Below are positions 11,316 to 26,060 of a stretch of 64,000 bases of DNA, in pieces. Position 1 is the stretch's first letter, and every line of letters begins with the position of its first letter. The position numbers were made by a program, and so were the translations under genes. Under the pieces are notes generated by a model. The model had not been told where the DNA came from. It made no database searches and was given only the letters and a program-made list of their open reading frames with translations. This DNA is from Margaritifera margaritifera (Eukaryota; Mollusca; Bivalvia; Unionida; Margaritiferidae), in the NCBI GenBank assembly GCA_029931535.1, contig JAQPZY010001554.1, forward strand, positions 62,001-126,000. The letters are read 5' to 3'.

Positions 11316-13959
11316 TGTTTCACTTCATATTAGCACGTTTTCTCCTGCTGGATTCAGGGACCCCCCCCCCCTCTGTATATATATATATAATTTGTAACTT
11401 ACAGCAATTATGCATGTGTAACTAAGCCTTTTCCAAAAGGAATCATGAAAAAGTCTGCATTTAGATTCAATCATAACAGTTTCTAATGTAACTTTGACTT
11501 AGAGTTGGCACGAGTGACCAATTAAATGAAGGGGATACAAACTGGAAGGGAAGGAGGATAGTTGGTCAAGGGTTTTAAAAATAATTGTCGTATGAATGTT
11601 ATCTGTACTATAGCAGAGAGTGGAAAAATATAGTATCAAGTTTTTTTGTGATTCTGCAGGATAATGTTGGAGAAAAAGGCTTGATGGATGGACGCAATGG
11701 CAAAACGGAGGGAAAATGGTTGGAGGAACGAAGGTTTTCAAAATACCTTTGTAGCCTCCTAAGGAAGTACTTAATAATCATAAATAATAAACAACATAAT
11801 AATCATTCCTTACTTACAGATAATAATTAAATTGAAAGAAAATGGGCATATTTTTAAAAACCCTACCATGATTATATTTTACAGTCGACAGGTTTAAAGG
11901 TAAGCATTATTGGAAATTATGTGAAGTAAAGTTTGAATAAATATGACAGAAATGATGATACATGTACCATGAAAAAAATAATCACTAATAATAACTTTAT
12001 AAAATGAAGCCAAATAATAAACGGATAAATTATTTTATTTGCCTCAAACGATTTAAATGGTTACCTTGTTAGTATGTGCACTGAAGCATCTGTGACAGAT
12101 ATAAATTCATTACTTTAATTTTTCACCTTTCACTAAAATGTAGATTCACTGACCAAATTATGTTTTACCTGCTGCAGAAATGACATCTCTTGATAGCAGA
12201 GACAAGTCAAGTGTCTTTTTCAATCCTCAAGCTTTCCTAATTGGAATGCTTTAAATTACTTGTATGTATTATATTGTATGTACTATATTTCTGTTAAGCA
12301 AAATCATGAAACTGAAAGTTAAATGATAAAGTGTCATATATACCTCACTATATTTTTATATCCATGTAGTATGATCATTGTTGTTGTTGAATAAGTTATT
12401 CAGAGACCAATATCAAATTAATTTATCTCTTCTCAGTATCCCTTACTAATATAAAAAATTACAATGTTAGCTTAGTTTTATCCTTCAGTGAATTTGCTAT
12501 GCCGAAAAGGTAGTCGAATTTTCAAAATTTTAAAACCTGGCAACTATCCTACCCTCTTATTATCAATGCAGAAGCAACTTGACATGTGTTTTTGTGAGCA
12601 GTAATTAAATATTTTTACTGATTAAAAACAAGTTTTAGCAGATCTTTGAAAACGGGGGGAGGGGGGGCCAATAAAGAATGAAATCAGTATTGATGCCTAA
12701 CATTTAGTATATTTAACGATTTTAATGGTTTTCGAAATGTGAAGTGCTTGATTCACTCATTGAGAGACTCACTATCGTGCATCAACTTTCTTGTGAAAAT
12801 TCAACAAATTATGAACAAAATTGATTTAAAAATGATATGTGACATTAAATAAAAATTTAAAAGTATTGAAACATGTTTCTTTAAGGAAAAATCCTAAATG
12901 TTACCGCGATCAACATCCACTATCGATTAGCGGAGCTGAGCAGAAGTTTCCGTGCCGTGTGATTAACGTTTTTCCTTGTTTCTAAAAATAGACGAATATT
13001 CGATGACTTCCATTGTGTATTTTTTGTGCTGATAAGTATTACAATTACCAAGAAAAGATTTTATAAATATAAAAAATCCATATATTTGGGGAAAACAGTG
13101 ATTCTTGATCATATCTTTTTGATGAAATGACAGATATAAACTTAAGTAGTGAACACATGTGTACAAGGTATTTCTATCATAAAGCCTCGTTCCAAATTTC
13201 AAAGTTTGCTCTTATCTTCCTCTATTTTGGTAAAACTTTGATAACAATTAACTGGACTAGTTCAAAGAATGGCATATTCCCGTGTATATTATCAAAAATC
13301 TTTCAACTGTACTATTCACAATTTCAAATGACTTCGCGTCGCAACCGCGGGATACAGAGCACATATTTACAAATGGCGGACACGCTGTTACATAGAAAGA
13401 ACGAGTGTTGATTGAACTGCCTAGTTGCTTTAATCCTGCGATTAAACTAATTTAATATTTATTTTCTAGATTCATTCTCTCAGCCATATAAGTGATAGTT
13501 ATGGGTACAAAGACTTCATTTTGGCAGAACTGGGTATCTTAATCGTATTTGTCATGAAAAGCGTCAAAAGGCGTCATTATGCAGTAAAGCGGTTGGAGTC
13601 ATTGTGAACTAAAGTGTTAATGCAAATGGGGGAGGGGTGCTGTGAGTGCTCTGCATCGGGCCCCCACGACTCAGAGGGCCCCGAGAAGAAAAACAAACAT
13701 CGGAGAAAAGTGTTTTAAATACCAATTTATTTTTAAATTTAGAAAAATTGTCACTGTCTACGACATTGTAATGAGTATGAGGACGGAGCCACCTTCTATT
13801 GAAATACCTTAAATAGTATGTTTAATCTTTGAACTTGGGGTGGGGGAGGAGAGGGCAAAATCTGTCACGCACCCGGGCCTCCAAAATATTGAATAATATA
13901 TCATTATAACTTTGTGTATGTCTTCTTTATCTCCGATGAAATTATTTATCAATATATCT

Positions 13960-14201
13960 GTACATACATACATACATACATACATACATACATACATACA
14001 TACATACATACATACATACATACATACATACATAACTACCTACCTACCTACCTACCTATATACATGCATACATACATACATACATACATACATACATACA
14101 TACATACATACATACATACATACATACATACATACATACATACATACATACATACATACATACATACATACATACATACATACATACATACATACATACA
14201 T
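13960..14201. repeat. long (CATA)n microsatellite with a TACC block
   Basis: About 240 bp of CATA tetranucleotides interrupted once by TACC repeats at 14037-14056. Because four is not a multiple of three, all frames cycle through YIHT or CMYV residues without stops, which explains several long false open frames here. Confidence 0.97.
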
Positions 14202-14623
14202 TTCCCTTACCTGATGGATTCCGAAAGCGGAACCCGATATTGCGACCACCCCGCTTATGTAACCACTTTATTTTCACTGTATATGATACCATTGGGTGAC
14301 ATATTATTACCTTTGAGCGCCATATATAAAAATACCTCTGGGCTGCACATCCACATGAACCATTATGCTACGTCCCCCAATGATAGATCATATACATGAA
14401 CGTAGATCGTTTTACCTTCAAGCGACAGTAAATAGGCGACACAAAATATATGTTTTTCATTTCTTTTGTTTTACCCACTTTTCATACCTTTTAACATTCC
14501 TTCCAATATTTCCTACAGAATATACCCAACGGGTTCAATAATGACTCGTACATATTTCACTATGCAAAGATGTCGCCCAAAGGTACCAAATTATAAGATG
14601 TCGCCTACAGGTAGGATTTGTCC

Positions 14624-14626
<3 letters not shown>

Positions 14627-14698
<72 letters not shown>

Positions 14699-14705
14699 TA
14701 TATAT
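14627..14705. repeat. (TA)n microsatellite
   Basis: TA run of about 79 bp with one AA interruption near its 3' end. Confidence 0.95.
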
Positions 14706-14868
14706 CGGGATACATCCAGCTGTTACCCATCCATTCATCCAGCGCTTATCCTCTTCTTTCTGTGGGACTTCTTCTGCCTACCACTTTTAGTTTGCCTTAA
14801 TCACTTCTTCTTGTACTATAATCTATCAGATTGTTTGCTTTTGCGTACCGCTGGCTAACCATCGAAAT

Positions 14869-14870
<2 letters not shown>

Positions 14871-14916
<46 letters not shown>

Positions 14917-14976
14917 TAGATAGATAGATAGATACAAACATGCATACATATGCACATGCATACATACATACATACA
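14871..14976. repeat. compound (TA)n-(GATA)n-(CATA)n microsatellite
   Basis: TA to 14914, GATA to 14934, then imperfect CATA or TGCA units. Confidence 0.9.
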
Positions 14977-15401
14977 TTGCTTTATACATGCAGTAAATAT
15001 TATATTAATTTACAGACTTTTTACCATTTACTGTTTACATCAGCACCTCAGGAAATGAGATAAATATACTATGAGTGATATTTCGAAGTCTTGTTTGAAA
15101 ACTAGGTGTATAAAAGGTATATTTATATGAACCCATAGGCTCTGTATTCAGTCTATGTGCTATGGTGATAGAATATTACGATTTCTATAAATATGAGTCT
15201 ACTAATCTAATGATCAAGACTAATATTGAATAAAAAACACATCCTTCATGTGGAAAACAATACATCATGCTTTTTGTAAGTGACCCTTCCATTTAAAAAG
15301 AGCCAGCTGCTTTGGACACCTGTACTCTTTCACATTGTTTGAAAAAGGTTAACAATTCATAAAATGTAGGAGCTATCCGTCATGTGTGTTATCCTTGATG
15401 G

Positions 15402-15406
<5 letters not shown>

Positions 15407-15480
<74 letters not shown>
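15407..15480. repeat. (TA)n microsatellite
   Basis: Perfect TA run of about 74 bp. Confidence 0.95.
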
Positions 15481-15484
<4 letters not shown>

Positions 15485-16598
15485 AAGGGAAGTAAATAGT
15501 GATACCAAATGAAACGGTACTTTTTCATGATATGACTATTGAAAACAGAAACAATGTTTTTCATAACAAATACATTTTTCTTGCAGAACGTTATGCCGAA
15601 TGATTTACGAGTGAACCTCTATTTCCCTTATTGACTGTTAAACCTGCTTGTCTTGTATGCAATGTTCATAATCCAGCAGCTAAAAACGCACTTTTCAGAA
15701 ATGTCAATATTCTTAATATTTATTATGATATTCTCTGATACTGCTCCACACAGCACACTCAGTAACTGATAAACTCGGAAATTAAAATTCATAATCTCAA
15801 TATGATTGAGGCTGACAATAAATTTCAGCTTATTTCTTGATTTCTGTTTTACACGTGGATTCTAATTTATATTCAATTTCGTCTGATGATCTCGACATTC
15901 TTTTTTTATATTCAAAACCTGTGTCAAACAGCCACCTCATAAAGGATAATCCAGTACAGGTTCATTGTCTTCATGATTCTTGTTTAGACCTTGAGACGGC
16001 CTCTACTTATGGCACGGACTTGTTTAATATAGGCACCATTTTAATAAGTGTTAATTGTTCTACGTACATACATTTCTTGTCTCCGCAAGGTGTGCAAATG
16101 TTTTGAACGCACAGAGTTATGTAAATTACATTGACAATGTGTTTAAGAGTAATCTTATTTAGCACTGGCAAAATATCGTATTTGATTATAAAAAGGGCTT
16201 TTTTATTTCTTTTTATTGCTAAACAGACGCAAAATGCCGATTAATGTACTCGGAGTAATCTATTCAACATATTTTTGACTCAATTTAAGCAAGTCTAGCA
16301 AAGTACTCCCAACATAAATTTAATAAATTTAATACTCATAAACTTCAAGCCTTGAGATTGGACACAAATACACGCATCTAAGATTGTCCTCTTCCTATTT
16401 GATCTTTGCAAATTACTCGCATAATTCTGTACTATATATAAAAATAGATCAACCTTTTTTCCACAGGATTTAAATATCGACTAACTAAAACTGACATTTT
16501 AATGATTTTCAATTGCCATCAAATACTTTCCCCTGATTGAAAACAACCTAGTTCATTCCAAATGAATAGAAGAGGAACTGTGTTTGAGCGGCAGATTA

Positions 16599-16657
16599 TT
16601 AGTGTCCAGTGCCAGATCTTTATCATTTTCTTTACTATTTTCTCTTTAGTGTTTCAC
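16599..16657 (+). repeat. dispersed repeat, copy 2
   Basis: Second copy of the block at 9117-9171, in the same orientation with several substitutions. Confidence 0.6.
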
Positions 16658-17354
16658 AAGTAATGTGTCCAATCTAATTTTCCACTAGCAATAGAACATG
16701 GCTTTCTTCTGGTTGTTTTAGGTAGCACTTTTGCTTCTTACAATTTTCTTATTACTCCATTCAAGGTGCATATGAATGAAATTCAATCATATTTCGACTC
16801 TTTTCTCTGTTACATGGCACTTTCTTTGCTTATTCAGAAAGGGGATATGATATTCGTATTTATGTGAAAATGTGTCCACGTAGTTTATCAACATTTTCCT
16901 TGTATTGCAAAATTATTTAGTTCAATTATGTGATCAAATAATGATAATTTTATGTATTTTGCACACGTCTTTAGTTGTCGTTTGTTTTACAGCAACACCA
17001 TTAAAAATGTCTATTGAATTAGAATTAGGTATGCATATGTATTCATTTCTTGGTTCTTATTTGTGCAGGAAGAAGTAAAATGCAAAATTAACTTAATTAT
17101 AAAATGAGCTCATTGATTTGTTTGCTATTCTTTGAACTTGCTTTGGCGTTTTTTCTTATCGTTGTTTACCTTAAAAAGAGGGATTTTTTGGATCGCTCTG
17201 TTCATTCCTCAGTGTCTGTTTGTTTACTTCATACTTAACGCATACTTTGTCAGGTTTAATTTTGGTTTTGCTTTCATACGCTAACAGACTGACATCTTTG
17301 ATTACATCAACAATAATCAAAGCTATTTGTACGTTTGAATGTGAGTGGATTTGT

Positions 17355-17357
<3 letters not shown>

Positions 17358-17435
<78 letters not shown>

Positions 17436-17436
17436 A
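17358..17436. repeat. (TA)n-(GATATA)n microsatellite
   Basis: TA run to 17418, then GATATA units. Confidence 0.95.
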
Positions 17437-18743
17437 CTAGTTTTATGTGGGTTGCGGGATTTCATCCCGAAAGTGGGGTTACGGAAGGCAGTCATCTAAT
17501 TTCAATTTCAAATCAAAAGATATATACGTAAGTTTATTTTCTCATATAATAACTATATATATGTTCAAATTCAGTATATATACTTATTTATTAACCCTAT
17601 TCATATTTTACTTAGCGGGCAGATATATAAATATTGTGGGCAGATTTGAACTTTGAATACAGAATACGAAATGTTATACACAGCATTTTTCCCACAAGGA
17701 TGAAATTTATTAGAGTTCTGCCCACAGCGACAGTGCAGTTATATAAAGTTCAGACTACCAACGACGTGATATTATGATACCTTAAATGGTCTATAATATA
17801 TGCTGTCTGAAATATTTTATTACCACATTTATGGCCACTTATCCATATACAAACAACAAAATTCCATTTTTTTTTTCAATCAACGCGGAGAGAATTGTAT
17901 AAATTCACCCCGCAAACATATAGACAATCGGAAAGTCCTCGTACTTTTCCACTGTTTGATGGAAAGCATTGTATGATTGTATTCCAAATGTAACAAATTA
18001 TGTTGTCATCTTGTTGATATATCTGTGCCAGTTTCATGACAACTTCTGCGTATGTTTCAAATTTATTATGAAGATGATGACTTATTTGCTGCTTCTTGAT
18101 GAAGTCTCGGCTTCTCTTAGACCGATACTATTACGTCACGGTACCGCAATTCGGCTGTCATAGACAACATATATAGGCTTGCCTTCATGTATTTAAGTGG
18201 TTTGCACGTTGAACCGAGGAAAGTATGCATGTATATAGAGATACAGCAGGAAGGTCTTAACTATTTTCTGAGTTACTGGTATTTTCAGTCTGTATCACTG
18301 ATACTATCAGTTTTGTTTGTTCCCAGCTTTCTAAGAAAAGGATCCCTTAAAGGGAGCGACCATTTCATTTTCGGGATTTACTTTGAAGCCTGGATATTTT
18401 TTTCATTTATCGAAGATCATTATTTTTTCAAGTAAACTAATGGGAGTAATATTTTTTGTGTGCAACAAATCAGAGTAAAGATATTTATATCATTACTCTT
18501 TGAGAGCCAGATTTAAAAAAAAAAAATTCCAGCTGCCCTCTCCCCCAATTAAATAGTTGGTCCAATACAGACCACTTTGTCAAATTTAATGGGTTCTTCT
18601 CACCTTTAGGGGGACCAGCTTATTGTTTCGTCATTTATTGTGAATAGTACTTGCTTCTTACATCACAACAATTATGAATATATTAAATTCCTTTAAAATG
18701 TTGCATTCATTTCATACTTCAGTATGCACCAAATGAGCTAATA

Positions 18744-20568
18744 CAGTAAAACCTGTCTTGAGCGACCTCTGCTATGAGCGACCATATGTCATTTACGACC
18801 ACAATCGTAATGCACGGATCGATTTTATTATATAAACGCACTGTCGTGAGCGACCACCTGCAGAACGCGACCAGCAACCACGATTTCTTGGCACAATATG
18901 CATTTCGACACTGCTATGAACGACCACAATGGAAAAACAGAGATAAACACAACTGAACTTTATTTAATCCTTTGTAACCGCGACCACTTGAAAGGTAAAG
19001 ACTGTAGGCTGGGTACCGCTTTCGTAAACTTTACAGGTCTTGCATGTAGTGTTATATGTTACGGATTGTAAACCAGACTAGAGTATCACGAGAACTGAGA
19101 CAAACACCACTGACCTTTATTTAATCCTTTGTAGCAACGACCGTTTAAAAGTAAAGATTGTTCGGAACAAAAACAAACAAACAAACCCCAAAAATGAGGC
19201 TGGGTAATGGTTCAGTAAGTTTTACAGGTCATCCATGTAGTGTTAGAAGTTATGGATTGTAAACCAGACTAGAGTACATGCAGATTGTTCATTCGGAATT
19301 GCCTCGGCTGCTTCTCAGAGACTATATTACGAACCGTAGGATTGACCGCGAAGACGCGAATGGCTGATTGTTCTAAAATAACACGGCTCTGAACGACACT
19401 ATCACGAGAACTGAGACAAACACCACTGACCTTTATTTAATCCTTTGTATCAACGACCGTTTAAAATGTAAATATTGTTCTGAACAAAAAAAAAAAAAAT
19501 TAGGCTGGCTACCTAATATTTACATTTTAAACGGTCGTTGATAGAAAGGATTAAATAAAGGTCAGTGGTGTTTGTCTCAGTAAATTTTACAGCTCATGCA
19601 TACAGACTGTACACCAAACTAAAGTACATGTCACTAACTGCCATTGTAGTGCCAAGGTCAATGTAGCGGTCGCATACATCATTTGTCTTTGGGGTTGATC
19701 CATGCCTCGGGTGAATGATATATTTGTGTTTTTTTTAATACCAGTAGGGGAGAATCGTTTTCGGGATTCGATTGTCATTGTTAAAGGATTGTGTTGTTTG
19801 TTTTGTTATTGCTACAATGATTACAACCCTTACACACCAAGCCGTCATCTGTTCACCTTAGTGCAGTCGGTTACACCCTTTGTTTATAGAGTTAATCCCT
19901 TTATGTCGTCGGTGAATTAAACCTTTGACTTTTGTCTCTGAATAAATGTATTCTGTTCCTGGATGAGTTAATCATGTTTTTTTTTTTTCATTCATTGGTA
20001 CATATACATTGTATATGATGTATATGTATTTGTTATTTTCGCTTTGGGCTTTGCCTCATCAAAACCGCTACAGTCGTTATTACAATTGATGACTGATAAC
20101 GTTAACACCTAGCACCTTAATAACAATGGCAGAATCTACAACGAAAAAGAGACAAATTCTAACAATGGAGGAAAGAATGAATTAATAAAAAGATGTGAAA
20201 AAGTGAGACCCGTCACAAAACATCAACCAGTTTAAACGTCGTTAAAACTCAAATTCAGGGTGTTATAAAAGACAAAGAGTCAATTAGAAACGAATTCATA
20301 TGCTAATACATGTATATGTGATCTTCAAATATAAATGTAATTCATGTTTAATGATAGATGTATATCTTTATTGCTATATAAAATTATTTTCAGATAAATG
20401 CATGCAAAATTGTAACAAGAAGTATAAATTAAGAATGCAATATAAACAGTGCTGAATTTCGACCTTGGAAACTGGTCTTTTTGTACAAACCTGTTATGAG
20501 AGACCACCTGTCATGAGAGACTGCTTTTTGTTGGCAGAAGGGGTGGTCTCTCGAGACAGGTTTTACTG
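18744..20568 (+). mobile_element. Tigger/pogo-like DNA transposon, non-autonomous, 1825 bp
   Basis: Starts TA|CAGTAAAACCTGTCTTGAG and ends CTCGAGACAGGTTTTACTG|TA, so it has terminal inverted repeats of roughly 25 bp and TA on both sides. Both termini are followed inward by repeated GCGACCAC or GAGACCAC motifs. It carries internal direct repeats and a palindrome, and near the right end a degenerate start of a transposase (20126-20297). No intact transposase is present. Bases 18744 to about 20041 match the inverted copy at the window's left edge. Confidence 0.85.
20126..20297 (+). pseudogene. transposase N-terminus, Tigger/CENP-B helix-turn-helix type, broken
   Basis: Starts MAESTTKKRQILTMEER, a basic opening followed by a helix typical of CENP-B-like DNA-binding N-termini. 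After frame changes and stops at about 20180-20230 the readable part VKTQIQGVIKDKESIRNEF resembles the recognition helix region of pogo/Tigger transposases (compare the usual KTQIQ-I pattern). Only about 55 codons survive and the catalytic DDE domain is absent. The family assignment is by motif recognition and fits the TA target site and CAGT termini. Confidence 0.55.
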
Positions 20569-20570
20569 TA

Positions 20571-22500
20571 CTTCCATTTTTCGGTGTTTATCGAATAAAA
20601 TAATTCCAGTTTAGAAACATAGGGCGTGCAATATAATTGAAGTAGCAGGTAAATATTTTAAGTAATGGGGATTTGGAGTATATCCACAAATGGAGCACAG
20701 GAATCAGCAAAAATAGGAATGGTGGCCAATTCCACTTAGCACCATAGCTGCCAAGTAAAGCTGTAAAGCTTCTGTCAGATAGTAATTTACTCTACAGTTT
20801 TGTATTTTACCCTATGCTGCTTGGCAGACAAATGTATGTTAGGAGTCCAACAAAATAGTTCCACACGTGATCCTTTTACTTTGTGTATCGTGATGGTTTG
20901 CTAAAGTCAATCTAATATCGTCGCAAGCCATGGGCAGCAATCCGCTATGCTAATTTATCACCCGAGGCTGCCTGTCCATCATTACAAGTAAGGAATTCCT
21001 GACTTTTTCTTCTACATATTTAGCAACACCTTTACGTTCTCCAATAAAGCTACAGTAGAGACAAGTTTGTATGAAGAATTTAAGACATGCATATTTTTGA
21101 TTTTTACTAGCTCTCATGCCTTCTCAACAAAAAAGATGTACCTAAGTAAAAAAAAGTATTTTGCTGGGTTGTAACTAATGCAGTCCCCTTTACTCAAAAC
21201 AAGTTTGTAGAACTGTTAACTCCTTATTCCCTGTATGATTTCAACACAAAAGATGTATGTTGAGTTATTAACTTCCACAGTGTTCCAGCCAGAAATTTCT
21301 GGAAACAGCGATTAAGATATGGGCACTTCTTACCATTAGATCCCTTTTCTACAAGAAGGACCTTTTCTAGGGAGTCACATGAACATATTGATATTTATGA
21401 TTTCACAAATAATTATTGTAATCTATCAAGTAGAATTAATAAGGAAAGAAAGAAGGCTAACAGTACAGAACTCTCATTAGCAATTCCATATTAGGAGTCA
21501 GTTGACCCCAAAGTTGTCAAATCCAGGAGTCACATTCAGATTTTTAGGAGTCAGTGCAGATGATTGATACTAATTGTGTCATAGTAATACAATATCTTAT
21601 TTCCTAGGGTAGTCAAACACACAACTGTCAACAATGTATACTCACATCTGTCGATATAAGCGGTTCACTTTAAATCGTCAGAATAATAAAAAGGACAGAT
21701 CCTGATATGCAAGTGCATTATACACAAGCTTAGTAATGTGAGCTGATTATCCCCGAGAAATACAGTTTTAAAATGTAGATTACTTCAATACTTGTCCAGA
21801 CGGATATGGCAGTTGACTGACAGTCCCACACAGGTGTAGGGTAGCTAAACATATCATCAACATGGTGTTGTTCAATATTCACCTAGAGGGTTATTATCAA
21901 TGGAATATGGGAAGTAAAAAAAATCCATGTGATGATTGGCAAAGTTGAGAAAGACTTGAAACTTTTGTTGCGGACATATTTATGTTGGTTTGATTTCTGC
22001 AGCAGTAATATGCAAAAGGAGAGCATATCCTGCATCATATTTGTCAAATCTGTGTAACTTAAACAATATATTGCGCAGGTGGTAGCTCCATCCATTGACA
22101 GCTTTACACAAAACCCCCAAACTTTAAAAGCTTTATTTTTCTAATTATAAAACTTACATAAACAATAATAATAATAATAATAATAACCTGCAATGTGCGT
22201 TCATTGCTATTTGCAGTTTTTCTTGTCCATTTCACTATGTATATACCTCTCAACCATTCCTTCTACAATCATGACAATTGGAATATCAAGTTAATAGAGT
22301 AGATTGAACATAATGTGTTATCTAGAGTTATTGTTGTTTATAGTTGTTATAGAAGCATAATTAGTATTGAAAATTAAAATAAGTCTTGTCAATATTGTTA
22401 AGTGTGCAGTTATTAATTAGTTGTTTTTTTTTAATCTTAATATCTTAAATACTGTATTTGGAGAACTGAAAGTTGGTTTATGTCATTGTCAAGGCCAGGG

Positions 22501-22504
<4 letters not shown>
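20571..22504. other. gene-free stretch
   Basis: No supported gene. Only an (AAT)n tract at about 22162-22187 and AT-driven short frames. Confidence 0.6.

Positions 22505-22583
<79 letters not shown>
22505..22583. repeat. (TA)n microsatellite
   Basis: Perfect TA run of about 79 bp. Confidence 0.95.
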
Positions 22584-22585
<2 letters not shown>

Positions 22586-22792
22586 ATTTTGGGTTACACT
22601 TCTGACATTGCCCAAAGGGTGAGCGCAGTGGAGAAACTGCCAGTGGCATGGTGGCAGGTGTAAAGCAGATCGGGCCTCGTGCAAATTGGGTGCCACTACA
22701 AGCGCGTGCACATTTTGACAATTTAGATTTTTTGCCCTGCAGCAACATAGGCACTGCTGGGGCCAAGGCCCCACCTGCCACCACGCCACTGC

Positions 22793-23480
<688 letters not shown>

Positions 23481-23819
23481 TAGATATGAAAAGAAAAAAA
23501 ACACATTTACAGTATTGAAACATTTGCTCCAAGATCAGGCCATACCTTTAGTGGCATATATTGGGTTCTTGGTGATATGCAATGCCATATCATTTACCTA
23601 ATCCTGTTTTTTGTTCTGTGTCTCACTTTGGATTATATTGATTTTGATGTTACCCAAGCAACCATTCAGTGTGAAAACTATACATGCTTCTTAAAGAAAA
23701 TGTGGAATCAGCATGCATAGATACTTGCGTAATTTTGTACACAATCCTCCAATATTATTCTCCTAGGAAGTGTTTACTGAAATCAGCCTATTGGCAGGAT
23801 GATATTTTGTAAATTTACA

Positions 23820-26060
23820 CACTGGAACTAGTGGATGTGTTGCTGTCCTGTCTTGAAGGTCAAGGTCACATATCATAGTTGCACTTACTTTTTGTGTGCT
23901 GTTTGTAACTCTGAAACTGATAGAATTTAGTGGCTGGAAAATTTGTGAACTTACATGTATGTAAGACAAGGGTGCCGAACATGTCATACATAACACCTTC
24001 ATGGTTTCTTTTCACGGTGAAAGGTTGACATTACTATCTTTGTTTGGAGCTGTAACTCACAAACTTTTAAAAAAAGTAATAAATATAAAACTTGGTATTA
24101 TTATACATCATGACTTGATGTTGTCACTTAGCACTTATACCTATCTTTAAGGCCAGGTCTCAGGTCAGTATCATTTTTTGTGTGTCCAAACTGTCACCTG
24201 TTAAATTATTAATAGAATGAAATGTTTCACCCTGTAAAAACAGTTTGAGGGTGTATCTTGCACCTGTCATGTGTACCAACAGCATGGTCCTATCAGCAAG
24301 ATCAAAGTCACATGAGAAACTTACTCACTTTTTGTATTAGGACTGTTGAAGGTAGTGTTATGCAACTTATGTTTACATCATAGCTTCTGAAAGTGCCATT
24401 TATTTGTCATGGAATTTTCATCAAGGTTAAAATCATAGATCAACATTATCTATTTTTGTGTCAGGGCTCTAGCTCACAAATTTTCAAGGATAGTAATAGT
24501 TAGATGAAACTTTGAATATTCATGCATCATGACCTAATGTCATATCACATAACACAATATTTTGATCCAATTGTTACGGTCCTGGTCATTTTTCATGGTT
24601 GGCTGTTGTTCAGAAGCTATTTTAGTAATGAAAATAAAATTATTTTAGATAGAGTGTACTGTACCACTATCATGATCCTATCTGCAAAGTTAAGGTCACA
24701 GTCATCTGATTGATGGTTACTTACTTGTAATGTCTTGGCTGCAACTTTAAAGTCATTAAAAGTAGTATTATCAAAATTTTAAAAATGTTACATCTTGACT
24801 TTTTGGTGGCTTCATAATCTTTCTCTAAAGATTATGGTCACATGCAAATATACATATTTTTCTTCCAAGTCTTGAATTAAAAACACATATTAAGAGAGAT
24901 GAAACTGAAAATGCTCATATCCATGATGACCTGACAGTGTTTCATAGGCTACTTTCATGGTTCTGTCATGAAGGTCAAGGTACTCAAATTTTGTATCCAA
25001 GATGTAGCTCTGAAGTTATTTAAGATATTAGGAAGAATGTATGTATACTGATATATAATGAATAGGACCAGATTAAGACCTTTAGAGGCCCTATGCACTA
25101 AAAAGATTATGGTGCCCCCCCCCCATGTAATTCAAAATATCAAAATAAAAACAATACTAAACCGTAATTTCTCATTTGTTTTGGTGCCCCGACTTTGCCG
25201 GTGCCCTAAGAATGTGCTTAGTCTGCCTTTTGGGTAATCCAGCACTGATAATGACTAGATAGTGTTTTGCATACCATGTTCTGTCATTTCTCATGGTCAA
25301 GGTCAAGGTATGAACATTTATGATGACATGTAACTTAGGTGTCGTGTTAAATTATGGTATGAATATTGATGTTTTTATAACACCCATCTTAAATTGGGCA
25401 TACTGTACTGTGTTAACACATTATGTGCCCATCCTTCTGTTAACATTTCATTGTCCAGTCCATAACCTTTTAACAACTGGAGAGGTTTTCATTAAACTCG
25501 TCCCAGGTATATATCATGACTAGATGATGTCTCGTGTACCACAGACAAGTCCCCAGCCACAAGGTTTAGTTAACAGCAATGCAATGGAAAATGTAATTAT
25601 GTGATTTGTAAATTGTCATGAGGAAACCTTCTGTGCCGATGAAGATATTTAAATTAAACTTTAACTAGTTTGTATATCATAACTGGAGCGTGTCTCACAT
25701 ACCATAGCCAAGGACCCAGGTCTCGAGGTTATGGTCACAACCAGGAAAAATATAAATCAGTGATCTCTATCCATATACAGATATAACATCTGAACCAGCG
25801 GCGATATTTTCATGAAAATTTAGCCTATTATATATTTGAACTTAATAGAGTCTCACCTATTCATAATCATACCCTCTGCCCCTAAAGTTAAGATGAAAAA
25901 CAAGTTAAGTCAGTGGCTGGTTTCCTTATCCAGGTTGTCACTTTTTACCCACTCCAGATAGTTTAAAGCTTAACCCAGTTCCACACCTTATCATGTCACT
26001 AGAAGGTTTCTAGGTCAAAGTTCAAGGTCATTTGTAGAGAAAAGGTCATGAAATGGGAAT
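23820..26060. repeat. degenerate tandem-like repeat region rich in AAGGTCA
   Basis: Phrases such as GGTCAAGGTCACA, TTTTTGTGTC-GGGCTGTAACTC, AACTTTTAA, ATGAAACTTGG and CATCATGACTTGATG recur in the same order at about 150-250 bp spacing with heavy divergence. AAGGTCA or close variants appear near 23857, 24980, 25297, 25305 and 26013. No gene is present. Confidence 0.5.

Larger units (their letters stand above)
8465..13959. other. gene-free stretch with G/C homopolymer runs
   Basis: No convincing gene. Holds runs of C or G near 9029, 9600, 11362 and 12655, a dispersed repeat copy at 9117-9171, and the repeat pair at 10695-11315. An exon-like fragment at 11661-11734 on the plus strand (after TGATTCTGCAG) could not be connected to anything. 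Confidence 0.55.
14202..18743. other. gene-poor stretch dominated by microsatellites
   Basis: Between the CATA array and the right-hand transposon I see (TA)n tracts, a second copy of the 9117 repeat at 16599-16657, and no gene with paired splice sites. An 89-codon frame at 15837-16106 looks mildly protein-like but starts with TTG and has no supporting signals. Confidence 0.55.

Noticed and set aside
13912..14399. Open frames of 65-161 codons over the CATA array on both strands
   Set aside because: Purely a property of the tetranucleotide repeat, which has no stop in several frames.
15837..16106. 89-codon plus-strand frame
   Set aside because: Non-ATG start, no splice sites, no recognised motif.
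1..20041. A single 20-kb element with 1.3-kb terminal inverted repeats
   Set aside because: The TA-CAGT termini face inward at 1304 and 18744, and the right copy closes at 20568 with its own terminal repeat. These are two separate transposon copies in opposite orientation, not the ends of one large element.
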